Source: Granulicella sibirica
GTDB lineage: Bacteria; Acidobacteriota; Terriglobia; Terriglobales; Acidobacteriaceae
Length of the DNA stretch: 64,000 nucleotides
NCBI RefSeq assembly: GCF_004115155.1
Contig: NZ_RDSM01000003.1
Coordinates: 310,001-374,000, forward strand
Direction: 5' to 3'
A model generated the notes under the pieces. That model made no database searches and was not told where the DNA came from. It saw nothing but the letters and a program-made list of their open reading frames with translations. A program made the translations under genes and the position numbers. Every line of letters starts with the position of its first letter. Positions within the stretch are counted from its first letter, which is position 1. Shown piece after piece: positions 56,737 to 64,000 of the stretch.

Positions 56737-58757
56737 TCAGGCCGACCGAACTTCAACCGTGTAAGTTCCCTTGCTCACCTGGCCAGTCGTGGTAAGCAGA
56801 ACATGATAGAGCGCCTCGCCCCAGGCATGATGGAAGGACGGATCAGTCAATTCGACTCGCTCGGAGGTCGCCGCTAACTGCGAAGGGCTGAAATGCAACA
56901 CAGCGCCCCCGAGCCGCACATGTCCCACCTCGATGACCGGCTGTTTTGGCGTGAGAAACGCCATCGCAACCGTCTGCGGCTTGCCTAACTCAAAAACCTC
57001 TTCAAGAATGATCGCTCCCGCTTTTCGATCGAGCGTGGCCGTCCGTATCCAGCGTTCAACGGCTGCGTCCGCCGGATATGCCGGTGCCAGGTTCGCAGAC
57101 AGCGAGGTCACTCCGCCCGCATCCGTGTACCGGATCTCGAAGGCTTTGTAGTCAACATGACCCGGCCCCGGATGGTAGCCTTCGTGCTCACCAATGCCGC
57201 CGACTATGGGAAGGTTATGGTACTGCGATTGCATCGACCAGATCGTGTACCGTTCCTTCGAGAAAGTCTTGGCTTCATAAGTACCGACGCCCGCGTCGAC
57301 AATGAGAGGCTCGCCGTTCTGAAAGACGAGAATGCTGCCTGAGTCATTGTGGCCATGACTCCGCGCGTTACTCGCCGCCTGCATCGCAAGGTAGAAACCC
57401 TCGACAGAATCTTCCTTCTGGCGCGCGGCCATCAGCGGAAGATTGGGATACCACGCCGTTCGCACGAGCGCATCTTTCCCGGTCGCAGTGCGAATCTGCT
57501 TCGCCACAACGAGCGCGTTGAGAGCGCGTGTGAGCGAAGCAACACCTCCAACGTTTTCCGCCATGGCCGACCTCAATGGGTCACCCGATGCCGCCATTCC
57601 ATGATTGGCTGAGAGGAATGCGCCGAAGGCCTTGAGACCCTCATCCCCGCAATCATGGCCGTAACGGTATACCAGTTCGGGTGGGGGATCCGCCTGGAGG
57701 TGGGCGTCTCCGTAGTTGCAGTACATATCGCCCGCAATGTGGGCGTTGATGATGAAGCGTCCCATCGCCCGCGTGAAGGGGTGACGGATCACTTCGGTAC
57801 CTTTACCACCGTGCGCCGAAACAAGCATCTGGCAGCAATCGAAGAAAGTGCCCGCAGAGCGTGTCCAGTAAGCCGGCCCCTCTTCGCAGGCCCCATCGGG
57901 CGAGTAGTCCGCGAGGTACTCATCGGTCGAGTGGCATACCTTCAGCACAGTCGCGGCCCGGCGCGTCGAATCGCTCTCGAGTAGCAGCGTAGTCGTGAGA
58001 ATGTTCGAGTTGATCCAGGAGTTCCAGTTATTCAGATGGTGCGGACCCCCCGTTAGCCCCATCCAGCTAAAGTCGTTACGCTCGAGAAAGGGGGAAAGAA
58101 CCCTGGCCTCCGCCTCACGCACGATGCGCGGGATCAGGAGAGGAGAGACGGTGTTGAGGCGGTCTCCAAGCAGGTATACGACCAGCGCCAGGGTGGCTGC
58201 GGTCTCCGCGGCAAACAGGTCGATGATCGGCTCCGCGGTGTCTCCCAGCCCCACGCCTGCTTTCTGTACGCCAAGGTGGGCCTGCGCGCCCCAGAAGCTC
58301 TCCTCGCAGCGATCTGATCGAGATATTTGCCCTGATTCTCAAGACACTCCCCGAAGACGAGATCAATCAGCCTCTCGCGTCGGCCGAAGTGCAGAGCCTC
58401 AAAGCGTGAACGATTCCCGTTGCGCTGAAACTCAAGTTCAAGCGTGGCTAAAAGCTGTGGCCAGTCCCCGGTGTTTGCCGCAGCAGCCCGGGCAGAGAGA
58501 TTTTCCCTTACATCTTGCGGAAGGTCACTCCAGAACTGCCGTCCCGTGATAGTCGGATAAAAATTCCACTTCGTCTTCGCAACCAGGCTCGATTGAAGGG
58601 GAGAGAAGGTCGCGGTCAATGAAGGCTTGCCCATGCCTGGCTCCTGCTTCCCCTCCTGCGCAAAAGAAGGAGAGCCTCCGCTCAGTATGGCTGCCCCCGC
58701 GGCGGCGAGCGACGATGCAACGAAGGTGCGGCGATCGATCGGCGGCAAACATCTCAT
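56737..58757 (-). pseudogene. Heparinase II/III-family polysaccharide lyase gene, frameshifted
   Basis: Translation starts at ATG 58757 (GAGGAG before it) with a Tat signal (IDRRTFVASSLAAAG) and runs in one frame as RLIDLVFGECLENQGKYLDQIA to about 58308. From about 58305 the protein continues in another frame (EESFWGAQAHLGVQKAGVG, then LGDTAEPIIDLFAAETAATLALV) to 56737. About 19 bp, the expected link between QIA and EESFW, seems lost. The downstream part has the lyase features TGGPHHLNNWNSWINSN, GHDCGDEG and SNARSHGHNDSG. The family cleaves uronic-acid-containing (often sulfated) glycans, fitting the nearby sulfatases. As read, no full protein can be made, unless the shift is a sequencing error. 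Confidence 0.75.
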
Positions 58758-59158
58758 AGCGGACTCCTCATTGTGCTATCGCTCTGCGGATTACGGTTTA
58801 GTTCGATCTTGCGGCGAACGAAGACATCAGACCGGACCGGTTGCCGCAAACCATGCCAGACGAAGCTCAGCATCAAGGCGGAAGCGGTAAGCTTCTCTTG
58901 ACCGGCGGCTGCGACATGGCGACTGAGAAGGCCTTGCCGATTCCCGCCAAGGTAGAAGCCCGCGTGTCGGCTCTATCGTCAAAGTCGCCGTCGTCGTCTC
59001 CAGTGCAGCAGCATAAGCCTGCTCCCGCGTCGCATCCTATGTAGCAGCTATCACGAGTCAGAGGCAAGCGGCAGGCGACAGAAGTTTCGCTGACTCGAGG
59101 CGATTTGTCGGTCACATCGAGCACCAGACACTACAGCCGTCTTAGACCGTGCGGCATC
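58758..59158. other. 401-bp intergenic region, nothing recognised
   Basis: Frames of 67 codons (plus strand, 58841-59044) and 83 codons (minus strand, 58873-59124) overlap each other, have no ribosome-binding sites and resemble nothing I know. ACCGGACCGGT near 58832 is a small palindromic sequence. Confidence 0.4.
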
Positions 59159-59665
59159 TCAGCCGCCTTGGGAAATCCTGCCTCCACGCTTCTGCTTAGT
59201 GTCACGCGGCGCGGGAAGGACCGTATTCCAAGGCACGGGAGACGCAAGAATCATCGACGTGTTCGTCGCAACGTACGGCATCATGCCATCGATCACCGTC
59301 TCCATGTGCCCGACATCGCGTACCGCCACCTGCACCATGAAGGACTCCGCACCGGTCACGCGATGGCACTCCAGCACCTCGGGCAGCGTCTTGATCAGCG
59401 CCGCGAACTTCGTCAGCTTATCTCCCGCGATCGTCACCTTCACAAACGCCCGCACCGGCAACCCAACCTTCGCCGGATCCACCATCGCCCTGTATCCAAG
59501 GATGATCTGGTTCTCCTCCAGCCTCTTCACCCGCTCAATCACCGCTGGCGTCGAAAGCCCAACCCGCCGCCCCAACTCCGCAAAAGCAATACGCGCATTG
59601 GTCTGCAGTTCCGCCAGGATGTCGCGGTCAATCCCATCAATGGAAGAGTCAGCAGAAGTCGTCAT
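59159..59665 (-). CDS. Lrp/AsnC-family regulator
   Basis: 168 aa from ATG 59665 (GGAG five bases before). IDGIDRDILAELQTNARIAFAELGRRVGLSTPAVIERVKRLEENQII is the typical HTH, followed by the RAM domain (VRAFVKVTIAGDKLTKFAALI, VLECHRVTGAESFMVQVAV, VIDGMMPYVATNTSMIL). These proteins sense amino acids. It is divergent from the encapsulin-cysteine desulfurase operon (240-bp gap) and may respond to cysteine or another amino acid to control it; that link is by position only. The short tail after the RAM domain (KQKRGGRISQGG) is basic. Confidence 0.87.
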   Translation of the reverse strand: MTTSADSSIDGIDRDILAELQTNARIAFAELGRRVGLSTPAVIERVKRLEENQIILGYRAMVDPAKVGLPVRAFVKVTIAGDKLTKFAALIKTLPEVLECHRVTGAESFMVQVAVRDVGHMETVIDGMMPYVATNTSMILASPVPWNTVLPAPRDTKQKRGGRISQGG

Positions 59666-59717
59666 CAGTCTCCAAGGTACCGCCAAAGGCCGAATCGAGC
59701 GGTCTCTTCATTTTATA

Positions 59718-59731
59718 AGGCCAACCGGCCT
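59718..59731. promoter_or_regulatory. Palindrome AGGCC-AACC-GGCCT in the divergent gap
   Basis: A perfect 5-4-5 inverted repeat 52 bp before the Lrp start. A weak promoter for the encapsulin operon (TTCACC at 59782-59787, TATGAT at 59805-59810) lies on its other side. Candidate regulator site. Confidence 0.3.
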
Positions 59732-59905
59732 CACAACAGATCATTCTCCCGCACTCTTCTTCAAATACAACACAACCCTCATTCACCCATAACCCCAGCC
59801 TGACTATGATTTGAGTTGTCATCGCCTGGAACCCGCATCGCTGGCCTCAGCCCGCGAACAGGACGAACACACAATCTCAAGCAGCACCAGCAAGGAGCAA
59901 CTCCC

Positions 59906-60823
59906 GTGGCCACGAACGAAAACCAGCGCACCGTCGGTGATGCAGCAGCACGTCAGTTAGCCAATACAACAAAGACCGCACCTCAGCTCGCGGCCATCAC
60001 CCCGCGCTGGCTCGTGCAGCTTCTCTCGTGGGTTCCCGTCGAATCCGGCACGTATCGCGTCAACAAGGTCAGGAACGACGCCGAGATCGAAGTCTCCTGT
60101 GGCTCCCGCGACGAACGCCGTCTCCCCGAGACCTTCGTCGACTACGAAGAGAAGCCCCGCGAGTACACCCTAAGCAGCATCTCCACCATCGTCGACGTCC
60201 ACACCCGCATCTCCGACCTCTATAGCCACCCGCACGACCAGATCCGCGAGCAGCTTCGCCTCACCGTCGAGAAGGTCAAAGAGCGCCAGGAGTACGAACT
60301 CATCAATAACGCCGACTACGGCCTTCTCTCGAACGTCGATCCCGCCTTCAAGGTCCAGACCCGCAAAGGCCATCCCACGCCGGACGATCTCGACGAGCTG
60401 ATCGCAAAGGTCTGGAAAGAGCCCGCCTTCTTCCTCGCCCATCCCTCCGCCATCGCGGCCTTCGGACGCGAGTGCACCCGTCGCGGCGTTCCCCCGCCCA
60501 CGACCACCCTCTTCGGCTCACCCTTCCTCACCTGGCGTGGCCTCCCGCTCGTCCCCTCGGACAAGCTCGGCGTCAGCGCCGAAGGCAAGACCAACATCCT
60601 CCTTCTCCGCACCGGCGAAAAGAAGCAGGGCGTCGTAGGTCTCTTCCAGCCTGGCCTCCCCGGCGAGCAGACCCCTGGCCTCTCGCTCCGCTTCATGGGC
60701 ATCGATCGCAACTCCATCGCCTCCTACCTCGTCTCGCTCTACTGCTCGGCAGCGGTACTCACCGAGGACGCGCTCGGCGTGCTCGAGAACGTTGAGATCG
60801 GCAACTACTATGACTACAAGTGA
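59906..60823 (+). CDS. Family 2A encapsulin shell protein (SrpI-like)
   Basis: 305 aa from GTG 59906, which has AAGGAG eight bases before; the frame opens further upstream at a TTG without such a site. The HK97-type fold is seen in order: N-terminal arm, E-loop-like ETFVDYEEKPREYTLSSIST (76-95), the spine helix RLTVEKVKERQEYELINNADYGLLSNV (118-144), then FFLAHPSAIAAFGRECTRRGV, GSPFLTWRGLPLVPSDKL and the closing NVEIGNYYDY. No cyclic-nucleotide-binding domain is inserted, so it is 2A rather than 2B. The protein builds a hollow cytoplasmic compartment. The next gene, overlapping by 14 bp, codes for the cargo enzyme expected for this family. No phage gene is nearby. Confidence 0.85.
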   Translation: MATNENQRTVGDAAARQLANTTKTAPQLAAITPRWLVQLLSWVPVESGTYRVNKVRNDAEIEVSCGSRDERRLPETFVDYEEKPREYTLSSISTIVDVHTRISDLYSHPHDQIREQLRLTVEKVKERQEYELINNADYGLLSNVDPAFKVQTRKGHPTPDDLDELIAKVWKEPAFFLAHPSAIAAFGRECTRRGVPPPTTTLFGSPFLTWRGLPLVPSDKLGVSAEGKTNILLLRTGEKKQGVVGLFQPGLPGEQTPGLSLRFMGIDRNSIASYLVSLYCSAAVLTEDALGVLENVEIGNYYDYK

Positions 60824-62696
60824 TCGCAGCAGCGCCGCCGGCTTTCCCTCGCTGACCGATGAGGGTCTGTCCCCTGGTCCTCGTGATGTTGCCCCTCGCG
60901 GCACAGCCCCCTCCGGCACACCCGACCTCGCAGCCCTTGCCCAGATGGCGAACGATTTCTTTCGTGCCGCCCCCGGGCAGTCCGGTCAGGTAGGACAATT
61001 CGGCGGCGCGCAGTCCGCGGTCACCCCACCCAGCATGGCTCCGCAGTTCGGAGCCACGCCCACCTCACCCTTCCCGGCGCCAGGAGCCGACAAACTCCCC
61101 AGCGAATCCAGCGCGCAGCGCCTCTGCGGAAGCGGCCCATCCTTCTATCAGCCTGAAGTAGCCTCCGCCCCGGCCACGCCAAACCCCGCGCCCTACGCAC
61201 CCGCAGGCGTACCGCAGCAAAGGCCAACGCCGTCCACGCCGTCGGCACCATCCTTCCTGTCCTCGTTCTCTCTCTTCGAGCCCACCCTTCCTTCCCTTCC
61301 CGGCTTCGGCGCACTCCCCACGGAAGACGAAGTGAAGGCAGCCCTGAACTCGGTCTCTTCCCTCTACTTCCTCGAAGACGCAGGAGCACTCTCCAAGCCC
61401 ACATCCACGGCGTCAGCGCAGAAACCAGCCGCCGCCACAACCCCAACCCTGCTGCCCGACCTCCATCTCCCGCGCAAGCAGTTCGACATCGACTCCATCC
61501 GCCGCGACTTCCCCATCCTGCAGGAGCGCGTCAACGGCAAGCCCCTCATCTGGCTTGACAACGCCGCCACCACGCAGAAGCCGCAGAGCGTTATCGATCG
61601 CATCTCGTACTTCTACCAGCACGAGAACTCCAACATCCATCGCGCCGCGCACGAGCTGGCCGCCCGCGCCACCGACGCCTACGAAGGCGCACGCAGCAAG
61701 GTAGCCCGCTTCCTCAATGCGCCCTCCACCAACGAGGTCGTCTTCGTCCGCGGAGCCACCGAGGCCATCAACCTCGTCGCCAAGAGCTGGGGCCGCCGCC
61801 ACATCGGCAAGGACGACGAGATCGTCATCAGCTGGATCGAGCACCACGCCAACATCGTCCCCTGGCAGATGCTCGCCGCCGAAACCGGTGCCCGCCTCCG
61901 CGTCGCACCCGTCGACAACGATGGCCAGATCCTCCTCGACGAGTTCGAGAAGCTCCTCAACCCGAAGACCCGTCTCGTCTCCATCACCCAGGTCTCGAAC
62001 GCCCTCGGCACCATCACGCCCACCCGCCAGATGGTCCAGATGGCCCACCGTTACGGCGCGCGCGTCCTCGTCGATGGAGCCCAGTCCGTCTCGCACATGG
62101 CCACCGACGTCCAGGCCCTCGACTGCGACTTCTTCGTCTTCTCCGGCCACAAGGTCTTCGGCCCCACAGGCATCGGCGTCCTCTACGGCAAGCCCGACGC
62201 ACTCGCCGACTCGCCTCCATGGCAGGGCGGTGGCAACATGATCGTCGACGTCACCTTCGAGAAGACCATCTATCACGCACCACCCGCACGCTTCGAAGCA
62301 GGCACAGGCAACATCGCCGACGCAGTCGGCCTCGGCGCAGCCATCGACTACGTCGAGAGTCTAGGCATGGAGAACATCGCCCGCCACGAGCACGACCTGC
62401 TCATCTACGCGACGAACCTCCTCAAGACGATCCCCGGCCTCCGCCTCATCGGAACCGCGAAGGAGAAGGCCAGCGTCATGTCCTTCGTGCTCGAGGGCTA
62501 TAAGACCGAAGAGGTAGGTGCCGCTCTCAACAAGGAAGGCATCGCCGTCCGCTCCGGCCATCACTGCGCCCAACCCGCGTTGCGCCGCTTCGGTGTCGAA
62601 ACATCCGTCCGCCCATCCCTTGCCCTCTACAACAACTACGACGACGTCGACGCCCTCATCGCCGTACTACGCAAGCTGAAAAGCAACAACGCATAA
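60810..62696 (+). CDS. Cysteine desulfurase with long encapsulin-targeting domain
   Basis: 628 aa. The ATG at 60810 lies inside the end of the encapsulin gene. Residues 1-220 are a Pro/Ala/Ser-rich, probably disordered region with short conserved-looking islands: DLAALAQMANDFFRAAPG (39-56), PSFYQ (110-114), LPGFGALPTEDEVKAAL (163-179) and SLYFLED (184-190). From 225 a SufS-type enzyme follows: DNAATTQKPQSVI, EHHANIVPWQ (His346), Lys448 for PLP in FSGHKVFGPTG and catalytic Cys586 in RSGHHCAQPALRRFG. It frees sulfur from cysteine as a persulfide. The lead region marks it as cargo for the shell encoded just before; known family 2A systems have the same pair. Confidence 0.88.
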   Translation: MTTSDRSSAAGFPSLTDEGLSPGPRDVAPRGTAPSGTPDLAALAQMANDFFRAAPGQSGQVGQFGGAQSAVTPPSMAPQFGATPTSPFPAPGADKLPSESSAQRLCGSGPSFYQPEVASAPATPNPAPYAPAGVPQQRPTPSTPSAPSFLSSFSLFEPTLPSLPGFGALPTEDEVKAALNSVSSLYFLEDAGALSKPTSTASAQKPAAATTPTLLPDLHLPRKQFDIDSIRRDFPILQERVNGKPLIWLDNAATTQKPQSVIDRISYFYQHENSNIHRAAHELAARATDAYEGARSKVARFLNAPSTNEVVFVRGATEAINLVAKSWGRRHIGKDDEIVISWIEHHANIVPWQMLAAETGARLRVAPVDNDGQILLDEFEKLLNPKTRLVSITQVSNALGTITPTRQMVQMAHRYGARVLVDGAQSVSHMATDVQALDCDFFVFSGHKVFGPTGIGVLYGKPDALADSPPWQGGGNMIVDVTFEKTIYHAPPARFEAGTGNIADAVGLGAAIDYVESLGMENIARHEHDLLIYATNLLKTIPGLRLIGTAKEKASVMSFVLEGYKTEEVGAALNKEGIAVRSGHHCAQPALRRFGVETSVRPSLALYNNYDDVDALIAVLRKLKSNNA

Positions 62697-62728
62697 AGCC
62701 TTCTCCATAGCAGGCACAGCGCAACGAA

Positions 62729-62765
62729 GGCCGTTTCTGAAAGGGAAACGGCCCTCACTCTTTTG
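62729..62765 (+). terminator. Intrinsic terminator of the encapsulin operon
   Basis: GGCCGTTTC (62729-62737) pairs perfectly with GAAACGGCC (62745-62753), then CTCACTCTTTT. It lies 32 bases after the cysteine desulfurase stop. Confidence 0.8.
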
Positions 62766-62787
62766 CGGCCTGCATGACTGCCTGCGA

Positions 62788-63003
62788 AACAGACCACTTT
62801 GCAAGATACCGTCCGCTGTCCACAGTTACCGCACTTCGCCCCACATTCTGCACACCAAAAAGTTTGTGGTGAAACATTGGCAAATATACGACGAACTCCG
62901 ATAACCCCTTTAGAAGACCACGATTACAGCCACACCCAAAAATCGGCAGAAATAGACCAATTTTCTGTGACTATTCACACGAGAGGTCCGACCTTTCGTG
63001 TGA
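62788..63003 (+). repeat. 216-nt dispersed element, copy B (candidate structured RNA)
   Basis: Partner of 38741-38956. TGGTGAAACATTGGCAAAT is at 62867-62885 and CCACGATTAC at 62918-62927. It ends in a hairpin with 13 paired positions (arms 62975-62987 and 62991-63003, loop CCG, one G-U pair). The inner AGGT/ACCT pairs are shared with copy A, while four outer pairs differ in both partners and still match. Confidence 0.65.
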
Positions 63004-63084
63004 GCGCTAAAGCCCGAATTGACCCCACCGCCAGGCTCAAGCCATATCCCCTCGCGTCGAACGCCATGTCTTCGGCGATCCCGG

Positions 63085-64000
63085 CTAAGGAGCAAGGGCA
63101 GCCTGTTCCGGAGGGCGAGTTCCTTGAAGAGCTTTGACTTCGTTTCTTGCCTCGACTAGGAATTTGGCATTGGCGTCCGCGTGCGACCAGAGGCTGAAGA
63201 AATGCTGATATGCCTCCATGGCTGGCCCCGCTTTGCCTTCAGCGGCCAGGGTTCGGCCGAGGCCGAGCCAGGAGAGCGGTATCTCTATTACCGCGGCGGC
63301 ATGTAGCGGACCTTCAACAATCCGTCGGTACTCTCTTTCAGCCAGGTCGAGGTCTCCATCGGCGAGGTAGGCGTCAGCCCTGCTCATGGGGAGGAACAGC
63401 GAGCGCCCTTCTATAGGTCGGCTGCGTTCCAGTGCTGCGATGGCATCTTTTGGTCTATGGGTCGCCATCGCAAGGAACGTCTCCAGCAAAGGTCCGCGCT
63501 CGTCATTCCAGAGCGTTCCCTGGGGGAACTCGGCCTGCGCTGCGTGGAGGATGGACTTGGCCTGAGTAAAATCTCCCACGCGGGCCAATCCCTCGACACT
63601 GAGCCCGTCCTTCGGATCGATGGGCACGCTGCGGAAGAGACTCGCACCCTCCGCGAGATCGCCGGCCTCGATTAGATTGATGGCTTCCGAGCGAACGAAG
63701 TCATCCGCTGCGCCCATTCCCCCGCGGCGCATCAGATCCACGACCTGCGCGATGAGATGGTGCGCGTCGGAGATACGGCCCTCATCGAGCGCGATCTCCA
63801 CCTCCTCGGCTCGCACAAAGACTGCGTCGGGATGTCCTGTCTCCCAGTCCCGCTGCTTCTGGAGGAGTCCCGCGTCATGCAGGTCGTGGGCCAGACGGAG
63901 GTAAGGCTGGCGAATGTAGTCGCCGTCGAGACCTTTGGCGACGGCTAGCTCACAGGTGGCGAGAGCTCCCTTGAGATCTCCCGTCTCCTTTTGATCGTGG
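63085..64000 (-). CDS. TPR-containing protein, C-terminal part (start outside window)
   Basis: The frame is open to the right edge (305 codons visible; a GTG at 63816 is an internal residue, not the start). Repeated helix pairs such as GDLKGALATCELAVAKGLDGDYI, FLPMSRADAYLADGDLDLAEREYRRI and LGLGRTLAAEGKAGPAMEAYQHFFSLW show tetratricopeptide repeats. The last repeat with FSLWSHADANAKFLVEARNEVKALQ is the common end of long acidobacterial Ser/Thr kinases and wHTH-TPR regulators, so the missing N-terminus may be one of these. Function of the visible part is protein-protein contact. Confidence 0.7.
   Translation of the reverse strand, partial: HDQKETGDLKGALATCELAVAKGLDGDYIRQPYLRLAHDLHDAGLLQKQRDWETGHPDAVFVRAEEVEIALDEGRISDAHHLIAQVVDLMRRGGMGAADDFVRSEAINLIEAGDLAEGASLFRSVPIDPKDGLSVEGLARVGDFTQAKSILHAAQAEFPQGTLWNDERGPLLETFLAMATHRPKDAIAALERSRPIEGRSLFLPMSRADAYLADGDLDLAEREYRRIVEGPLHAAAVIEIPLSWLGLGRTLAAEGKAGPAMEAYQHFFSLWSHADANAKFLVEARNEVKALQGTRPPEQAALAP

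Larger units (their letters stand above)
62697..63084. other. 388-bp intergenic region with terminator and repeat copy B
   Basis: No credible gene; the 112-codon plus-strand frame at 62799-63137 runs through the repeat and into the antisense of the next gene. It contains the terminator at 62729 and the 216-nt element at 62788-63003. Confidence 0.6.

Noticed and set aside
56737..58254. Independent lyase gene starting at GTG 58254
   Set aside because: The N-terminal part including the Tat signal lies upstream in another frame; a start here would give an unexported fragment.
58841..59124. Two overlapping short frames on opposite strands in a 401-bp gap
   Set aside because: Neither has a ribosome-binding site, and composition does not favour either; listed only as an unassigned region.
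59906..60823. Prophage major capsid protein
   Set aside because: The fold is HK97-like, but no portal, terminase, protease or tail gene is near, and the overlapping desulfurase with cargo domain fits a family 2A encapsulin.
1..64000. tRNA, rRNA, CRISPR arrays or toxin-antitoxin pairs
   Set aside because: Intergenic regions were read for clover-leaf patterns, regular spacer-repeat series and small paired genes; none was found.

Overview
The window looks like an Acidobacteriota chromosome, most like the Terriglobia (Granulicella/Terriglobus/Edaphobacter type). The evidence is six very large Oar-type TonB-dependent receptors (about 1,100-1,200 aa, each starting with a carboxypeptidase-regulatory-like domain), a membrane regulator with a DNA-binding head typical of that phylum, a TPR protein tail of the type found on acidobacterial kinases and regulators, many Tat-exported hydrolases, and moderate-to-high GC. 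No tRNA, rRNA, CRISPR or prophage was seen.

Layout. (1) 1-982: cut end of a REC-PAS-GGDEF signalling protein. (2) 1172-10523: plant-polysaccharide module. On the minus strand a TonB receptor is followed by two GH27 enzymes flanking a GH28 enzyme. A ToxR/CadC-like membrane regulator is divergent from the receptor across an intergenic region full of GTGAGAA boxes. (3) 10560-29166: a coherent flavin-dependent oxidation cluster. It has three FMNH2-dependent LLM monooxygenases of the NtaA/SnaA/DszA type, three PNPOx-fold proteins, a nitroreductase, a flavin reductase, RibB plus a degenerate RibA-like protein, four MFS transporters, a TonB receptor and a MarR regulator. Five copies of a TAGTTA-N3-TAACTA operator sit before five transcription units; in three of them the operator lies exactly in the -35/-10 spacer. 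I read this as one MarR regulon for uptake and oxidative attack on an unidentified organic compound. (4) 29188-38711: GH106 rhamnosidase, TonB receptor and AraA-like sugar isomerase in one minus-strand operon, divergent from an unusual regulator (IclR-type HTH joined to a LacI-type sugar-binding domain), with palindromic operators between them. (5) 39396-58757: sulfated-glycan module with three sulfatases and three receptors. The last receptor is split by an IS30-family element, and the adjacent heparinase II/III-family gene is frameshifted, so this end is decaying. (6) 59159-62696: Lrp/AsnC regulator divergent from a family 2A encapsulin shell gene, which overlaps a cysteine desulfurase gene carrying a long disordered cargo domain: a sulfur-handling nanocompartment. 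(7) 63085-64000: tail of a TPR protein.

The strongest unexplained signals are the MarR operator set, and a 216-nt intergenic element present twice (38741-38956 and 62788-63003) whose terminal hairpin shows compensatory base changes between copies, suggesting a structured RNA. All function calls come from reading translated sequence; no database search was run.
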